DNA of 47,470 bases from PUPG01 sp031323845 (GCA_031323845.1 JAVIYP010000016.1:1-47470), one strand, 5' to 3'; counted from the first letter of the stretch, positions 16,818-26,236 are shown. Notes: generated from the sequence alone by a model not told the origin. Program-made: numbers and translations.

Positions 16818-17426
16818 ATGAGCACAAAACATATAATCAAATTACACCTCTTTCTCCTGCTCCCGGCGGTTATGATTGTTATGTCCGCATGCAGAGGCGA
16901 CCTGAGCAGCATTGAAGCGATCGTTAAGATTGATGAAGGCCCCGTGGAATCAGGCTACAATGTTGAAATCATTTACAGCGACAGGGCGTTTGTCCGTATG
17001 ATACTGCACACCCCGCAGATGGACAGGTACGAAAACGACAAAAACTTCCTGGAGATGCCGAAAGGACTGCATGTGGTGTTTTACGACACCCTCGGTCATC
17101 AAACGTCAAGCCTTACCGCAAACTATGCCATCAGCTACGACGACACTGAGGTCATTGAAGCGAGAAACGATGTTATCGTCATCAACGAAGCAGGCGAAAG
17201 GCTGAATACGGAACACCTGATCTGGGATCAAAAACAGGAAATTATTTATTCGGATAAGTTTGTCAAGATCACTACGGAAGATGAAGTCACCTACGGTGAA
17301 GGCTTCCTGGCTGATGAGCGTTTCGATCAGTGGGAGATCAGCAATCCGAGGGGCACCTTTAAAATAGATACCGAAACCCGTCAGCCAGAAGACGACACCA
17401 TGCGAACAGAGGAAGAGAGCCCTTAA
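16818..17426 (+). CDS. lptC: LPS export periplasmic protein LptC
   Basis: LptC links the LptBFG transporter to the periplasmic LPS bridge. After an N-terminal hydrophobic segment ending in VMSACRG (a lipobox-like Cys), the protein shows the LptC pattern of repeating beta strands: ANYAISYDDTEVIEARNDVIVIN, then LNTEHLIWDQKQEIIYSDKFVKIT and YGEGFLADERFDQWEI. I choose the ATG at 16818 because GGAG lies about 9 bases before it; an ATG at 16791 is also in frame. No lptA or lptB is nearby. Confidence 0.85.
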   Translation: MSTKHIIKLHLFLLLPAVMIVMSACRGDLSSIEAIVKIDEGPVESGYNVEIIYSDRAFVRMILHTPQMDRYENDKNFLEMPKGLHVVFYDTLGHQTSSLTANYAISYDDTEVIEARNDVIVINEAGERLNTEHLIWDQKQEIIYSDKFVKITTEDEVTYGEGFLADERFDQWEISNPRGTFKIDTETRQPEDDTMRTEEESP

Positions 17427-17506
17427 AACATTGTTCTCACATCCCGCAATTATAAACGCAAACGCTCAGAGCCCATCAATACAATATCCAATCAACCAGA
17501 GACCAC

Positions 17507-18781
17507 GTGCCTGCATTAACCCTCATCATCATCAGTTTGTTGTTTTCGGCTTTTTTTTCCGGAATGGAGATCGCTTTTGTTGCGGCCAACAAGCTTAAGG
17601 TTGAAGTGGATAAGCAAAGCGGCGGTTTTTCGGCCCGGCTGTTGTCAAGATTTGTGCGTTCGGAATCAAGCTTTATTTCAACCATGCTTGTGGGCAACAA
17701 CATTGCCCTGGTGGTGTACGGCATCTCGTTTGCCGCCCTCCTGGAGCCGTTGCTCCTGGCCGTTATGCCCGGCATGATGAGCGGCGATTTCAGCATACTG
17801 CTCATGCAAACCCTGATCTCTTCACTGATCATATTGATTTTTGCGGAGTTTTTACCCAAAACCTTGTTCCGCATCAACCCAAACCGCTTCCTCAACACTT
17901 TTGCCCTGCCGGTGACCATCATCTATTACCTGCTTTACCCGGTCATCAAAACCACCATGTCAGCCTCGGCGTTGATTATGAAATTTTTATTAAGGATTGA
18001 CATTACGGAAAGTCAAAAGGTATTCGACGCCATTGACATGGATAACTTCCTGAAGGAGTTTGGCGAAAGCCGTGAGGAGGACAAGAAACAACTGCGTGAG
18101 ATACAGCTGTTTCGCAACGCCATTGAGTTTCCCGAGGTCAAGCTTCGCGAGTGCCTTATTCCCCGAACGGAAGTGGTGGCGGTGTCTCAAAAGGAAAACA
18201 TAGCTTCCATCAGGTCTATCTTTTCGCAGACAGGGCTTTCCAAAGTGCTTGTTTACAAGGACTCCATTGACGATATTGTGGGTTATGTGCATGCCTTTGA
18301 TTTTTTCTCAGGGCCCGTGAACGTGCATGACATAATCAGGCCTGTGCTGCTGGTTCCTGAAACCATGCACGCTAATAAACTGTTAAAGACCCTGATACAG
18401 CAGCGCAAGAGCATTGCCGTGGTGCTTGATGAGTTCGGCGGAACCGCCGGCATCATCACCATCGAAGACATTATGGAAGAGATCTTTGGAGAGATTGACG
18501 ACGAATATGATGTTGAAGATCTCATAGAGCGGCAAACAGGCCCGCATGAATTTGTGTTTTCTGCCCGGCTTGAAATTGACTACCTGAACGAAAAATACAA
18601 GCTCAACCTTCCCGAATCAGAAGAGTATGAAACCCTTGGAGGATTGATGCTCAGCCATATGGAGAGTATCCCGAAGAAAGGTGAGGAGGTGCACATAGAC
18701 AACATTTTGTACAGGGTGCTGCAAGTCAGCGAAATACGTATTGATCTTATCAAGCTTGTGCTCTTGTCGGAAGAGGCCTGA
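17507..18781 (+). CDS. CNNM/CBS-domain membrane protein (HlyC/CorC family)
   Basis: The 424-residue protein starts with a CNNM transmembrane domain (about 1-180, four hydrophobic stretches, with GMEIAFVAANKLKVE near 20-34). A CBS pair follows (about 200-325, with LIPRTEVVAV and VVLDEFGGTAGIITIEDIMEEIFGEI), and then a CorC_HlyC transporter-associated domain (about 345-424). Members are linked to magnesium or cobalt efflux; 'hemolysin' in older names is not supported here. The start is GTG at 17507. Confidence 0.92.
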   Translation: MPALTLIIISLLFSAFFSGMEIAFVAANKLKVEVDKQSGGFSARLLSRFVRSESSFISTMLVGNNIALVVYGISFAALLEPLLLAVMPGMMSGDFSILLMQTLISSLIILIFAEFLPKTLFRINPNRFLNTFALPVTIIYYLLYPVIKTTMSASALIMKFLLRIDITESQKVFDAIDMDNFLKEFGESREEDKKQLREIQLFRNAIEFPEVKLRECLIPRTEVVAVSQKENIASIRSIFSQTGLSKVLVYKDSIDDIVGYVHAFDFFSGPVNVHDIIRPVLLVPETMHANKLLKTLIQQRKSIAVVLDEFGGTAGIITIEDIMEEIFGEIDDEYDVEDLIERQTGPHEFVFSARLEIDYLNEKYKLNLPESEEYETLGGLMLSHMESIPKKGEEVHIDNILYRVLQVSEIRIDLIKLVLLSEEA

Positions 18782-18953
18782 CCAGCGTTGACACAACACC
18801 GGTGCCGGCCGGTGCTTCCGGCTTTCCTTTCAGACTGCCTAAAGACCCCGCCAAAGAACCTTTGACTTTACCTGAACGATCCCGGAACCGGCACTGTCAC
18901 ATGCCGTCTTTAAATCAAACGGAAAGCGGTGTTCGTTTTTACCATTCTTTTAT

Positions 18954-18961
18954 TATCTTTG
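18954..18961 (+). promoter_or_regulatory. -7 box of the PpiD-like gene
   Basis: TATCTTTG lies 29 bases before the start, in the string TTATTATCTTTGCAGCCTG. A similar string occurs before the ribosomal-protein operon (24207-24229). Confidence 0.55.
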
Positions 18962-18990
18962 CAGCCTGAAATTTTAAACCACCAAATACG

Positions 18991-21114
18991 ATGGCTGTAA
19001 TAACTAAAATAAGGAATTATTCGGGATTGCTGATCGCTGTGATTGGCATAGGGCTGGCTGCATTTGTTCTGGGCGATTTTCTGGGCTACGGTCCGATGCG
19101 CACCCAGCGCTTTGATGTGGGCAAAGCTGACGGGCAAGCAATCACCTATATGCAATTTGAGAACAGGGTTCAGCAACAGCTGGCAAACTGGCAGAATCAA
19201 ACCGGTATGTCGGCCGGGCCCCGCGAATCCTTCCAGGTGCGTCAGCAGGTGTGGAACGAAATGCTTCGAGAGATTCTCATGGCGGATGTGTTTGAAAGCC
19301 TTGGCATTGATGTAACGGCTGAAGAACTTTTTCATATGATCTACAGCGATGACCCGCACCCCATTTTGCGTCAGAGTTTTAGCGATCCTGCCACGGGCAG
19401 GTACGAACCACAGGAGGTGGTCAACTTTCTGCGCAACTTCAACCAGCTTGATCCCGGAGTGCGGAACCAGTGGTTGATGATAGAAGAATACATCAAGAAC
19501 GATCAGCGCGAAAAGAAATACCACGATCTGATCGGTAAAGGCTACCTGGCGACTTCTGCGTTGGCTTCCGCCGATTTTATTAACCGCAACACGTCGGCCG
19601 ACATTCGTTTTGTATATAAACCCCATACAGCTATTGACGACGATGAGATCACCATCAGCGACAGGGAGCTGCGGCGTGTTTACGAAGAACACAACCACCG
19701 CTTCAGGCAGGAAGCCTCGCGCAGCATATCCTATGTATCGCTGCCTGTTTTTCCCTCGGAAGAGGACAGGGAAAACACCTTAAACGAGGTTGTTTCACTG
19801 AAAGAGGAATTTGCTGCTGCCGACAATGTGCGCGCCTTTGTGAACTCTATGTCCGACATTCGTTTTGACCCCAGCTATTACGGCCGCGGAGAACTGTCGC
19901 CCAACATTGATCCTGATATTTTTAACATGCCTGTCGGAAGTATTATTGGTCCTTATGTTGAAAACAACTCCTATGTTCTGGCCCGCCTGGTGGATGTCCG
20001 CCTGCGTCCGGACTCAATGCGTGCCAGCCATATCCTGATCGCTTACCGCGGTTCAGCGGCTGCCGGTCCCGACATCACCCGCACTTATGCGGCGGCACAG
20101 CAAAAGGCCGACAGCATATTGCAGGTCGTAAGGGCCAACCCCCGCCGTTTTGCATCACTGGCCACACAGTTTTCTGATGACCCCAGTGCTGCCATGAATC
20201 AGGGCGACCTCGACTGGTTCCCGGATGGTGCCATGGTGGCTCCCTTCAATGAAGCAGTGGTCGAAAACCCCACAGGGTCGGTCTTTACCGTGGAAACCGA
20301 CTTCGGCTTTCATGTGGTCAATGTAACCGGAAAATCAGCCATGACGAACAAGGTGCAGGTGGCCTTCCTTGCCAGGGAAATATTGCCCGGTAACCGCACC
20401 TACCAGCAAGCCTTTTCACAAATCAGCACGTTTGCCAGCGAACTCAGGGCCGGCAAAGACTTTGACGCCGCTGCCGAAGACGCCGGCCTCAATGTGCGGC
20501 AGGCCGACAGGATTGGCATGATGGACATGACACTGCCCGGCATAGAACACGGCCGCCAGATCGTGCAGTGGGCATTCGACGACAATACGGGAAGAGGCAA
20601 TGTGTCCAGGATCTTTGAGCTTGAAAACAACTTTGTGGTGGCCAGGTTAACGGCGAAGCAAGACAAAGGCATCCCCGCCCTCGAAGATATCCGGTCCAAC
20701 ATCATGGACATTGCAATCCGTGAAAAGAAAATGGCGATGATTGCCGATGAATTAAAGTCCTTTATGCAGGAAGGTTCGGACCTTGAGGTGTTGGCTGAAA
20801 AACTTTCGCTGGAGGTCAAGGAAGCGAAAAACCTGAACTTCAACAGCAGGAATTTACCTGGTGTAGGCCCCGAACCTGTGGTCATTGGAAATCTTTTTGC
20901 CAGTGGCGATATGGAAGTAATCGGACCACTGAAGGGAAACAATGGCGTGTTCGTACTTCAGGTGATGCGGAAGGATGAAGGCATTGTGCCTGATGACCTC
21001 AACCCGGTCAGGCGGACGTTGCAGACCGGCTTCATGAACAGGGTTCCCGGCCAGGCATTCCAGGCTATTAAAGACAATGCCCGCATCGAAGATAACAGGG
21101 CTATGTTCTTCTAA
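18991..21114 (+). CDS. PpiD/SurA-like peptidylprolyl isomerase, membrane-anchored
   Basis: The 707-residue foldase has one N-terminal membrane helix (about 12-30), a SurA_N-like region, and a parvulin domain near residues 345-450 (RASHILIAYRGS ... FASLATQFSDDPSAAMNQGDLDWF ... DFGFHVVNVTGK). A second, weaker rotamase-like or chaperone region follows. It should assist folding of proteins on their way to the outer membrane. It has its own -7 box, 210 bases after the CNNM gene. The topology matches PpiD more closely than soluble SurA. Confidence 0.92.
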   Translation: MAVITKIRNYSGLLIAVIGIGLAAFVLGDFLGYGPMRTQRFDVGKADGQAITYMQFENRVQQQLANWQNQTGMSAGPRESFQVRQQVWNEMLREILMADVFESLGIDVTAEELFHMIYSDDPHPILRQSFSDPATGRYEPQEVVNFLRNFNQLDPGVRNQWLMIEEYIKNDQREKKYHDLIGKGYLATSALASADFINRNTSADIRFVYKPHTAIDDDEITISDRELRRVYEEHNHRFRQEASRSISYVSLPVFPSEEDRENTLNEVVSLKEEFAAADNVRAFVNSMSDIRFDPSYYGRGELSPNIDPDIFNMPVGSIIGPYVENNSYVLARLVDVRLRPDSMRASHILIAYRGSAAAGPDITRTYAAAQQKADSILQVVRANPRRFASLATQFSDDPSAAMNQGDLDWFPDGAMVAPFNEAVVENPTGSVFTVETDFGFHVVNVTGKSAMTNKVQVAFLAREILPGNRTYQQAFSQISTFASELRAGKDFDAAAEDAGLNVRQADRIGMMDMTLPGIEHGRQIVQWAFDDNTGRGNVSRIFELENNFVVARLTAKQDKGIPALEDIRSNIMDIAIREKKMAMIADELKSFMQEGSDLEVLAEKLSLEVKEAKNLNFNSRNLPGVGPEPVVIGNLFASGDMEVIGPLKGNNGVFVLQVMRKDEGIVPDDLNPVRRTLQTGFMNRVPGQAFQAIKDNARIEDNRAMFF

Positions 21115-21123
21115 TCTGCTCCC

Positions 21124-21146
21124 GGAGCTGCCCTGCAGCTTTTCTT
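21124..21146 (+). terminator. Possible terminator after PpiD-like gene
   Basis: The hairpin AGCTGC-cct-GCAGCT is followed by TTTCTT. The stem is short, so the call is tentative. Confidence 0.45.
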
Positions 21147-21163
21147 ATTGGCCGGCCGCTGTG

Positions 21164-22372
21164 TCAGCTGTTTCTTCTTAACCGGAAATTCGTGTATTTC
21201 CAGGCGGTCAGCGCAACCAGGCCCGCAACCGGGAAAAATGCGCTGTTGTAGGCTTGCGGAATGAGCGGCCAGAGCAGCATTATTCCCAGTGCGATAAAAA
21301 ACACCATCCGGAAATAGATCGTTGCCACACGGTTGATGTTTGTGCTGATACCAGCCGCAGGGTGCATCATTTTTACCCTGAAGATAAAATACAGGTGGGT
21401 TGGCATGGCCCATAGCAGATTCAGGTTGTATGCCATTGACTGATGGTCGGATAACAGCCAGAGAAAGGTCAGCAACAAGCCCGTGAGTCCCAGCACTGTA
21501 TAGAACACCTTGTCGAAGATTGCAGCCCAGCGTTGTTTGAACTGGATAAGCAATCCGGCAATCAGCAGGAGCCAGAGCACACGTGAGGGTGTTACCGGCG
21601 AAGGTTTTCCGTGCTGGTGTATCAGCGGCAGCAAGGGTCTTGTTTCCATGACCAGCGGCCTGCCGTCAGCATGCCGGGCCTGGGAGAACGCAAGTGCCAT
21701 CTCATCGGGGAGGTACATGTAATGCCAGGGGGTTATGGCTCCATCTGCCGGAAGGCCGAGCAGAATGTCAATGCCGAAGGCAGCCCATGGGATATGTTCC
21801 ACATAAGGATGTAACATGGAGCGGAAGCTTCGTCTGCCGGAAGGGAAAGGGTCGGGCCCCCAGTCGAGGTCCAGCTCCCGGTCTACCAGGTCGCGCACCC
21901 GCGTAGCGCAGTTGTCGTAGAAAAAATCATACAGGTAGTGTATGTTTTCCGGGCGGCGGTTTATCTGTAAATAGTTATAGATGCGCTGTTGCTCGTCAGC
22001 GTTCAGCATAAGCACCTGTTCGTCCACAGAGCGTCCCTCAAGGCGGTATGAATAAAGAAAACGGTTCAGTGGCGACACCGTCAGCATATACAGGAGCCGG
22101 CCCCTGATAAACAGGGGATAAAAATTCGGGGTGTTGAAATCGAAGGTACCCCAGTTGTACACTTCGTCAATGCCGTTGATGGGATCATAGACCCATAAGG
22201 CGCTGTGTCCGAAAACGGAATACAATTCCGGACCGGGGCTGGCGGTCAGCAGGCTCATTTTGGCCATCGGCGAAAGCAACGGAATGCCATCCTCCCCGGC
22301 ACTGCACGCGCCGGAAAACAGGAGCCCGTTCATGGCCATCACAATTGCCGCAAGCTGAATGTACGTTTTCAT
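21164..22372 (-). CDS. DUF4105 membrane protein
   Basis: The roughly 402-residue protein begins with a signal peptide (Cys near the end of LLFSGACSAG is a possible lipobox). The DUF4105 (Lnb N-terminal periplasmic-like) domain follows, with GPELYSVFGHSALWVYDP and YNWGTFDFNTPNFY, then four or five membrane helices from about residue 265 to the end. DUF4105 relatives are suspected cysteine/serine hydrolases; here the conserved FGHSALW His and a downstream FFYDNCATRVRDLVD with Cys are present. The start at 22372 is placed just after a -7 box. Confidence 0.85.
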   Translation of the reverse strand: MKTYIQLAAIVMAMNGLLFSGACSAGEDGIPLLSPMAKMSLLTASPGPELYSVFGHSALWVYDPINGIDEVYNWGTFDFNTPNFYPLFIRGRLLYMLTVSPLNRFLYSYRLEGRSVDEQVLMLNADEQQRIYNYLQINRRPENIHYLYDFFYDNCATRVRDLVDRELDLDWGPDPFPSGRRSFRSMLHPYVEHIPWAAFGIDILLGLPADGAITPWHYMYLPDEMALAFSQARHADGRPLVMETRPLLPLIHQHGKPSPVTPSRVLWLLLIAGLLIQFKQRWAAIFDKVFYTVLGLTGLLLTFLWLLSDHQSMAYNLNLLWAMPTHLYFIFRVKMMHPAAGISTNINRVATIYFRMVFFIALGIMLLWPLIPQAYNSAFFPVAGLVALTAWKYTNFRLRRNS

Positions 22373-22380
22373 AACAGACA

Positions 22381-22388
22381 CAAAAGTA
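22381..22388 (-). promoter_or_regulatory. -7 box of the DUF4105 gene
   Basis: On the minus strand TACTTTTG is eight bases before the ATG, leaving almost no 5' leader. Confidence 0.6.
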
Positions 22389-22469
22389 CAGGATTTTTAA
22401 AATTTGAAAACAATATGCGATGCATGACTGCAGGCGCAACCCGGTCGGCGGTTAAACGGACTGTTAATG

Positions 22470-23675
22470 TTATTGTGACGCATAAATGTTGAAAATGGCA
22501 ATCACATCAAGCGAGTTGATAATCCCATCACCGTTCACGTCAGCGTTTGGAAAGCAGAAAAGCTCTGGTTCAAATCCGAGGTAAAAATTAATCAGTGAAA
22601 TCACATCAAGGATGTTGATGATACCGTCACAGTTTGCATCGCCCGGGGTGTTACCGGCCAGGTGCAGCCCTCCTTCCTGGACAAACCAAAATTGCCACTC
22701 GCCGCCGCTGCCATCACGCCAGCTGTTGATGTCAAACCAGTTGTTTCCGTTTTCCAGCCCCTTAACCTTATACACCAGCAGGGCTCTTTCGTCGTTATTC
22801 CATGTCAATGGCGTGCCGCTGACACACTGCTCAGGCTCACCGCCATAAGCCTGCAAAAAGAACGCGTAATCATCGAAATTGGCCTCGCCGAAAACACGGG
22901 CAACGCCAAACTCATCTACGGCAATAGCCGTATATTCATTTACGCCGATGCCAGAGGCTGTCATCCCCCAGTCGGTGACCATACGCGCCATAAAAACCGC
23001 ATGGCGTCCTTTTCTGTCCAGTCCGTCGCTTTGTGTTGTTTCGTAATGAGTATCCGTAACGGTTTGCGCCATAAAGGGTATCGTAAGAAACTCTTTTTCC
23101 AGCTTTACACGCCAGTGATAAGGGTTGCCAAGCGCTTCAGACGACCAAACCGATGCATTTTCTGCGGTAAATACTACCTCTCCGAGCACAGACATTCCCG
23201 CACTTGTGCCTCCTATGGTGATCTGTTTTTCGCTGATAAGCGTGTTTAATGCCTCCAGGAGAGCAGAGTCACGCCAACGGTTTATGTAGTTCCACTGATC
23301 GCCACCGGCAATAAAAACAACTTCAGCATTATTGACGATGCTTATAACCTCCGGGTTGTTTGCATGGGATGTGTTTTGGATGACAATCGTGGTTACTGAA
23401 TTTACGTCAACCCCCAGTTCGGAGTAAAAATAACTGTTGTAGCCGTCGGCCCCGCTTGCCCTTAGAACAACGATGTCGCCACCGTCAGCCCTTTCCAGCA
23501 TCCACTGCATGGCATCGTCGTTGTCGCTGCCGCCACCCGCCAAAACCAGTCCGGGAAGATGATTTACAGATACGGCTTCACTGTTGCCTGTGTGATAAAT
23601 GGCTTGTGCCTTGGCCGGTTGTGATACCGCCAGGCAGATCAATGAAGCAAACAGGAAAAATGGAGAAAGGTTCAT
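22470..23675 (-). CDS. Secreted cyanophycinase-like (peptidase S51) protein with C-terminal dockerin
   Basis: The 401-residue product starts with a signal peptide (MNLSPFFLFASL... to QPAKAQA). An S51 peptidase domain follows, with GLVLAGGGSDNDDAMQWML, VVFIAGGDQW and the nucleophile-elbow GGTSAGMSVLGE (Ser in GTSAG). Cyanophycinases cut cyanophycin (Arg-Asp polymer) to dipeptides. After a linker comes a dockerin type I pair (DANCDGIINILD and DVNGDGIINSLD) that ends the protein, closely resembling that of the FISUMP protein at 9.7 kb. The start is at 23675; an upstream in-frame start adds ten residues before the signal peptide and is not favoured. Confidence 0.88.
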   Translation of the reverse strand: MNLSPFFLFASLICLAVSQPAKAQAIYHTGNSEAVSVNHLPGLVLAGGGSDNDDAMQWMLERADGGDIVVLRASGADGYNSYFYSELGVDVNSVTTIVIQNTSHANNPEVISIVNNAEVVFIAGGDQWNYINRWRDSALLEALNTLISEKQITIGGTSAGMSVLGEVVFTAENASVWSSEALGNPYHWRVKLEKEFLTIPFMAQTVTDTHYETTQSDGLDRKGRHAVFMARMVTDWGMTASGIGVNEYTAIAVDEFGVARVFGEANFDDYAFFLQAYGGEPEQCVSGTPLTWNNDERALLVYKVKGLENGNNWFDINSWRDGSGGEWQFWFVQEGGLHLAGNTPGDANCDGIINILDVISLINFYLGFEPELFCFPNADVNGDGIINSLDVIAIFNIYASQ

Positions 23676-24190
23676 CGGTTTGTTTTGTGGGTTTATGTGA
23701 CACATTGGTTTTATGGTTTAACCCTGGTGCGGTAGCTTATACTTTACGCACCATTCTTCGCCCACCTTTGGCTCAACACTCAGAGAATCAAGTGTCTGGC
23801 TTCTCCTGACCCTCAATCCCCCGCTTTGTGTTTACATTGTTTTTAGCAAGCGCATGCTGCAAAGATATCAATCCGGAGATAATATAACAGGACAATTTCA
23901 AAAATTAGCGTGTACTTCAGGGCGCCGCGTTTTTTTACATCACCGGCATCGCGGTTCTGAAAAGAATACCAGAACGGAAGTTCTCGTTGTACTGTGTTTG
24001 AACTTTCAGAGCTCCGGCAGCACAGTTTCGATCAAAATAGCTATACTTTCTTTATTCAAGGATAAAACCCTTTTGCATGAACATGTGTTGCCCGTGTATG
24101 TTTTTTTCAAACACAGTTACGGCGCAGCCTGTTGGTTTGGATGGGTGCTTTGGTGTATATCGGCAGTGAATACATTTTCCGTATCAGTTT
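23676..24190. other. Intergenic gap, no gene seen
   Basis: No open frame with coding character, tRNA or known riboswitch was recognised in this stretch between the cyanophycinase gene and the ribosomal-protein promoters. A cyanophycinase promoter presumably lies in the first part but no clean -7 box was found. Confidence 0.5.
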
Positions 24191-24223
24191 TTTCCAAAGT
24201 AAAAGATATTATTACTATCTTTG
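24191..24223 (+). promoter_or_regulatory. Upstream promoter P1 of rplM operon
   Basis: TTTC (24191-24194) and TATCTTTG (24216-24223) are 21 bases apart. Confidence 0.5.
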
Positions 24224-24272
24224 CGCCCTGAATTTGAGCCCGTTTAATTATCACAGCATAGCACCAGGCGAT

Positions 24273-24329
24273 TTATTAACAATTTATTGTTGATAAATTT
24301 GCTGAAACTGAAACTAAATCTTAACTTTG
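24273..24329 (+). promoter_or_regulatory. Proximal promoter P2 of rplM operon with hairpin
   Basis: TTTG (24298-24301), 20-base spacer, TAACTTTG (24322-24329): a full consensus match. A near-perfect inverted repeat, TTATTAACAA-ttta-TTGTTGATAA (24273-24296), ends one base before the -33 element and could be an operator or, on the P1 transcript, an RNA hairpin. Confidence 0.7.
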
Positions 24330-24394
24330 CACCCCTTAAAAACAAAGGGAGTTGTGCATTTTACACAAACAGATACAGAAAACACACTCAGACA

Positions 24395-24850
24395 ATGAAT
24401 ACTTTAAGTTACAAGACCGAATCAGCCAACAAAGCTACTGTTGACAAGCAGTGGGTGCTGGTTGATGCTGAGGGTCAGATATTGGGTCGTTTGGCTACGG
24501 TGGTGGCCAAGCTTTTACGTGGCAAATACAAGCCGAATTATTCTCCTCATGTTGATTGCGGTGACAATGTCGTCATCATCAATGCAGAGAAGATAGCGTT
24601 ATCGGGCAACAAGTGGGATCAGAAAGAATATGTGCGGCATACCGGATATCCGGGTGGTCAGCGTTTTACCTCGGCCAGGCAGATGATGGCCAAGAAGCCC
24701 ACGGCCATGGTTGAAAAAGCCGTTAAGGGGATGCTTCCCAAGAACCGGCTTGGCAGCCAGTTGTTTCGTAACCTGCGGGTATACCAGGGAGGTGAACACC
24801 CTCATGAAGCCCAGCAACCAACAGTAATCAATATCAATTCAATAAAATAA
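24395..24850 (+). CDS. rplM: 50S ribosomal protein L13
   Basis: The 151-residue L13 starts at MNTLSYKTESANK; an open frame extends 36 codons upstream across the promoter and is not translated as part of it. Typical L13 blocks are WVLVDAEGQILGRLATVVAKLLRGK and HTGYPGG, then MLPKNRLGSQLFRNLRVY. It begins the L13-S9-S2-EF-Ts operon, which is standard in Bacteroidota. Confidence 0.97.
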   Translation: MNTLSYKTESANKATVDKQWVLVDAEGQILGRLATVVAKLLRGKYKPNYSPHVDCGDNVVIINAEKIALSGNKWDQKEYVRHTGYPGGQRFTSARQMMAKKPTAMVEKAVKGMLPKNRLGSQLFRNLRVYQGGEHPHEAQQPTVININSIK

Positions 24851-24852
24851 AC

Positions 24853-25239
24853 ATGGAAGTCATCAACACCTCAGGCAGAAGGAAAACAGCTGTTGCCAGG
24901 TTATACCTCAAACCCGGCAACGGAATTATTACGGTAAATAAAAGGGACTATAAGGATTATTTCACTACAGGCACTTTACAGTATATTGTAAACCAGCCTT
25001 TTGAGATTACCGGAAACCAGGGCAGGTTCGACGTTAAGGTGAACCTGAATGGCGGAGGGATCAAGGGTCAGGCTGAGGCTCTCAGGCTGGCGCTTTCCAA
25101 AGCCCTTGTTGAACTAGATGCCGAGCACAGGCCTGCACTAAAGGCCAAAGGCCTGCTCCGTAGGGATCCGCGCATGGTGGAAAGAAAGAAGCCCGGACAG
25201 CCCAAGGCCAGGAAGAAGTTCCAGTTCAGCAAACGTTAA
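24853..25239 (+). CDS. rpsI: 30S ribosomal protein S9
   Basis: S9, 128 residues, starts two bases after the L13 stop. Conserved features are SGRRKTAVARLYLKPG, GGGIKGQAEALRLALSKAL, and the C-terminal KKPGQPKARKKFQFSKR, whose basic tail reaches the tRNA in the P site. Confidence 0.97.
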   Translation: MEVINTSGRRKTAVARLYLKPGNGIITVNKRDYKDYFTTGTLQYIVNQPFEITGNQGRFDVKVNLNGGGIKGQAEALRLALSKALVELDAEHRPALKAKGLLRRDPRMVERKKPGQPKARKKFQFSKR

Positions 25240-25269
25240 TCCTATTATCAGAAAACATTATCTTACATC

Positions 25270-26199
25270 ATGGCAAGAACAACTTATAACGAATTACTGG
25301 ATGCCGGAGTTCATTTTGGTCATCTTAAGAGAAAATGGAATCCCAACATGGCGCCTTACATCTTCATGGAAAGAAACGGCATCCATATCATTGATCTTAA
25401 CAAAACAATCACTAAAGTTGATGAGGCAGCTGCCGCATTGAAGCAGATTGCAAAGTCGGGCAAGAAGATCCTTTTCGTTGCCACCAAGAAGCAGGCGAAG
25501 GATACTGTTGCCGACCTTATCAAGCCCATCAACATGCCTTATGTTACCGAGCGCTGGCCCGGCGGGATGCTCACCAATTTTGCGACTATCCGCAAGGCGG
25601 TCAAAAAAATGAGCACCATCGACAAGATGGCTACTGACGGCACCTTTGACAACATGTCGAAACGTGAGCGTTTGCAGGTTACCCGTGAAAGGGCCAAGCT
25701 GGAAAAACTGCTTGGCAGCATTGCGGACCTGAACCGCCTGCCCGCTGCTGTTTTTGTGGTGGATATCTGTAAAGAACACATTGCGGTGGCGGAAGCCCGG
25801 AAGCTGAACATCCCCACCTTTGCAATCGTCGACACCAACGCCAACCCGCTGGAGGTTGACTTTCCGATACCGGCCAACGATGATGCCTCCAAGTCGATAC
25901 AGGTAATCGTTCGCATCATGGTGGAGGCCATTGAGGAAGGGCTGGCTGAAAGGAAACTTGCCAGGGATAAGGCCCAGGAAGAGGAGGATGAAAGGGAGAT
26001 GGAAGAGGAAAAAGAAAGACTTCGCCTTCAGGCTCTTGAGGAGGCTGACGATGAGGACCTTACCGATGATGAACTGGCCGAGAAAAAGGCAAGGCTGGCC
26101 AAGAAACATAAGGCGGATGAGGGAGAAGAGGGTAGCAGCAAGAGCGGAAAGCCTGCCGCAAAAAGGCCGGGAGGTAAGCGTCCGCGAAAACAGTTTTAA
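25270..26199 (+). CDS. rpsB: 30S ribosomal protein S2 with long charged C-terminal extension
   Basis: S2 is needed for late 30S assembly and binding of S1. The first 225 or so residues are a normal S2 core: GVHFGHLKRKWNPNMAPYIF, then RWPGGMLTNFATI and DTNANPLEVDFPIPANDDA. Residues about 226-309 form an added tail, first acidic and coiled-coil-like (EEEDEREMEEEKERL), then Lys/Arg-rich to the end. The tail makes the protein longer than the usual roughly 230-260 residues. Confidence 0.96.
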   Translation: MARTTYNELLDAGVHFGHLKRKWNPNMAPYIFMERNGIHIIDLNKTITKVDEAAAALKQIAKSGKKILFVATKKQAKDTVADLIKPINMPYVTERWPGGMLTNFATIRKAVKKMSTIDKMATDGTFDNMSKRERLQVTRERAKLEKLLGSIADLNRLPAAVFVVDICKEHIAVAEARKLNIPTFAIVDTNANPLEVDFPIPANDDASKSIQVIVRIMVEAIEEGLAERKLARDKAQEEEDEREMEEEKERLRLQALEEADDEDLTDDELAEKKARLAKKHKADEGEEGSSKSGKPAAKRPGGKRPRKQF

Positions 26200-26236
26200 C
26201 AAATCCTAATTGTACAAAAAAAAAAAATAACGAATC

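Noticed and set aside
18795..18825. Terminator after the CNNM gene (GC-rich CCGG palindromes)
   Set aside because: No T-run follows the stem and the pairing is ambiguous.
24287..24394. N-terminal extension of L13
   Set aside because: The frame is open but overlaps the promoter; the normal L13 start is at 24395.
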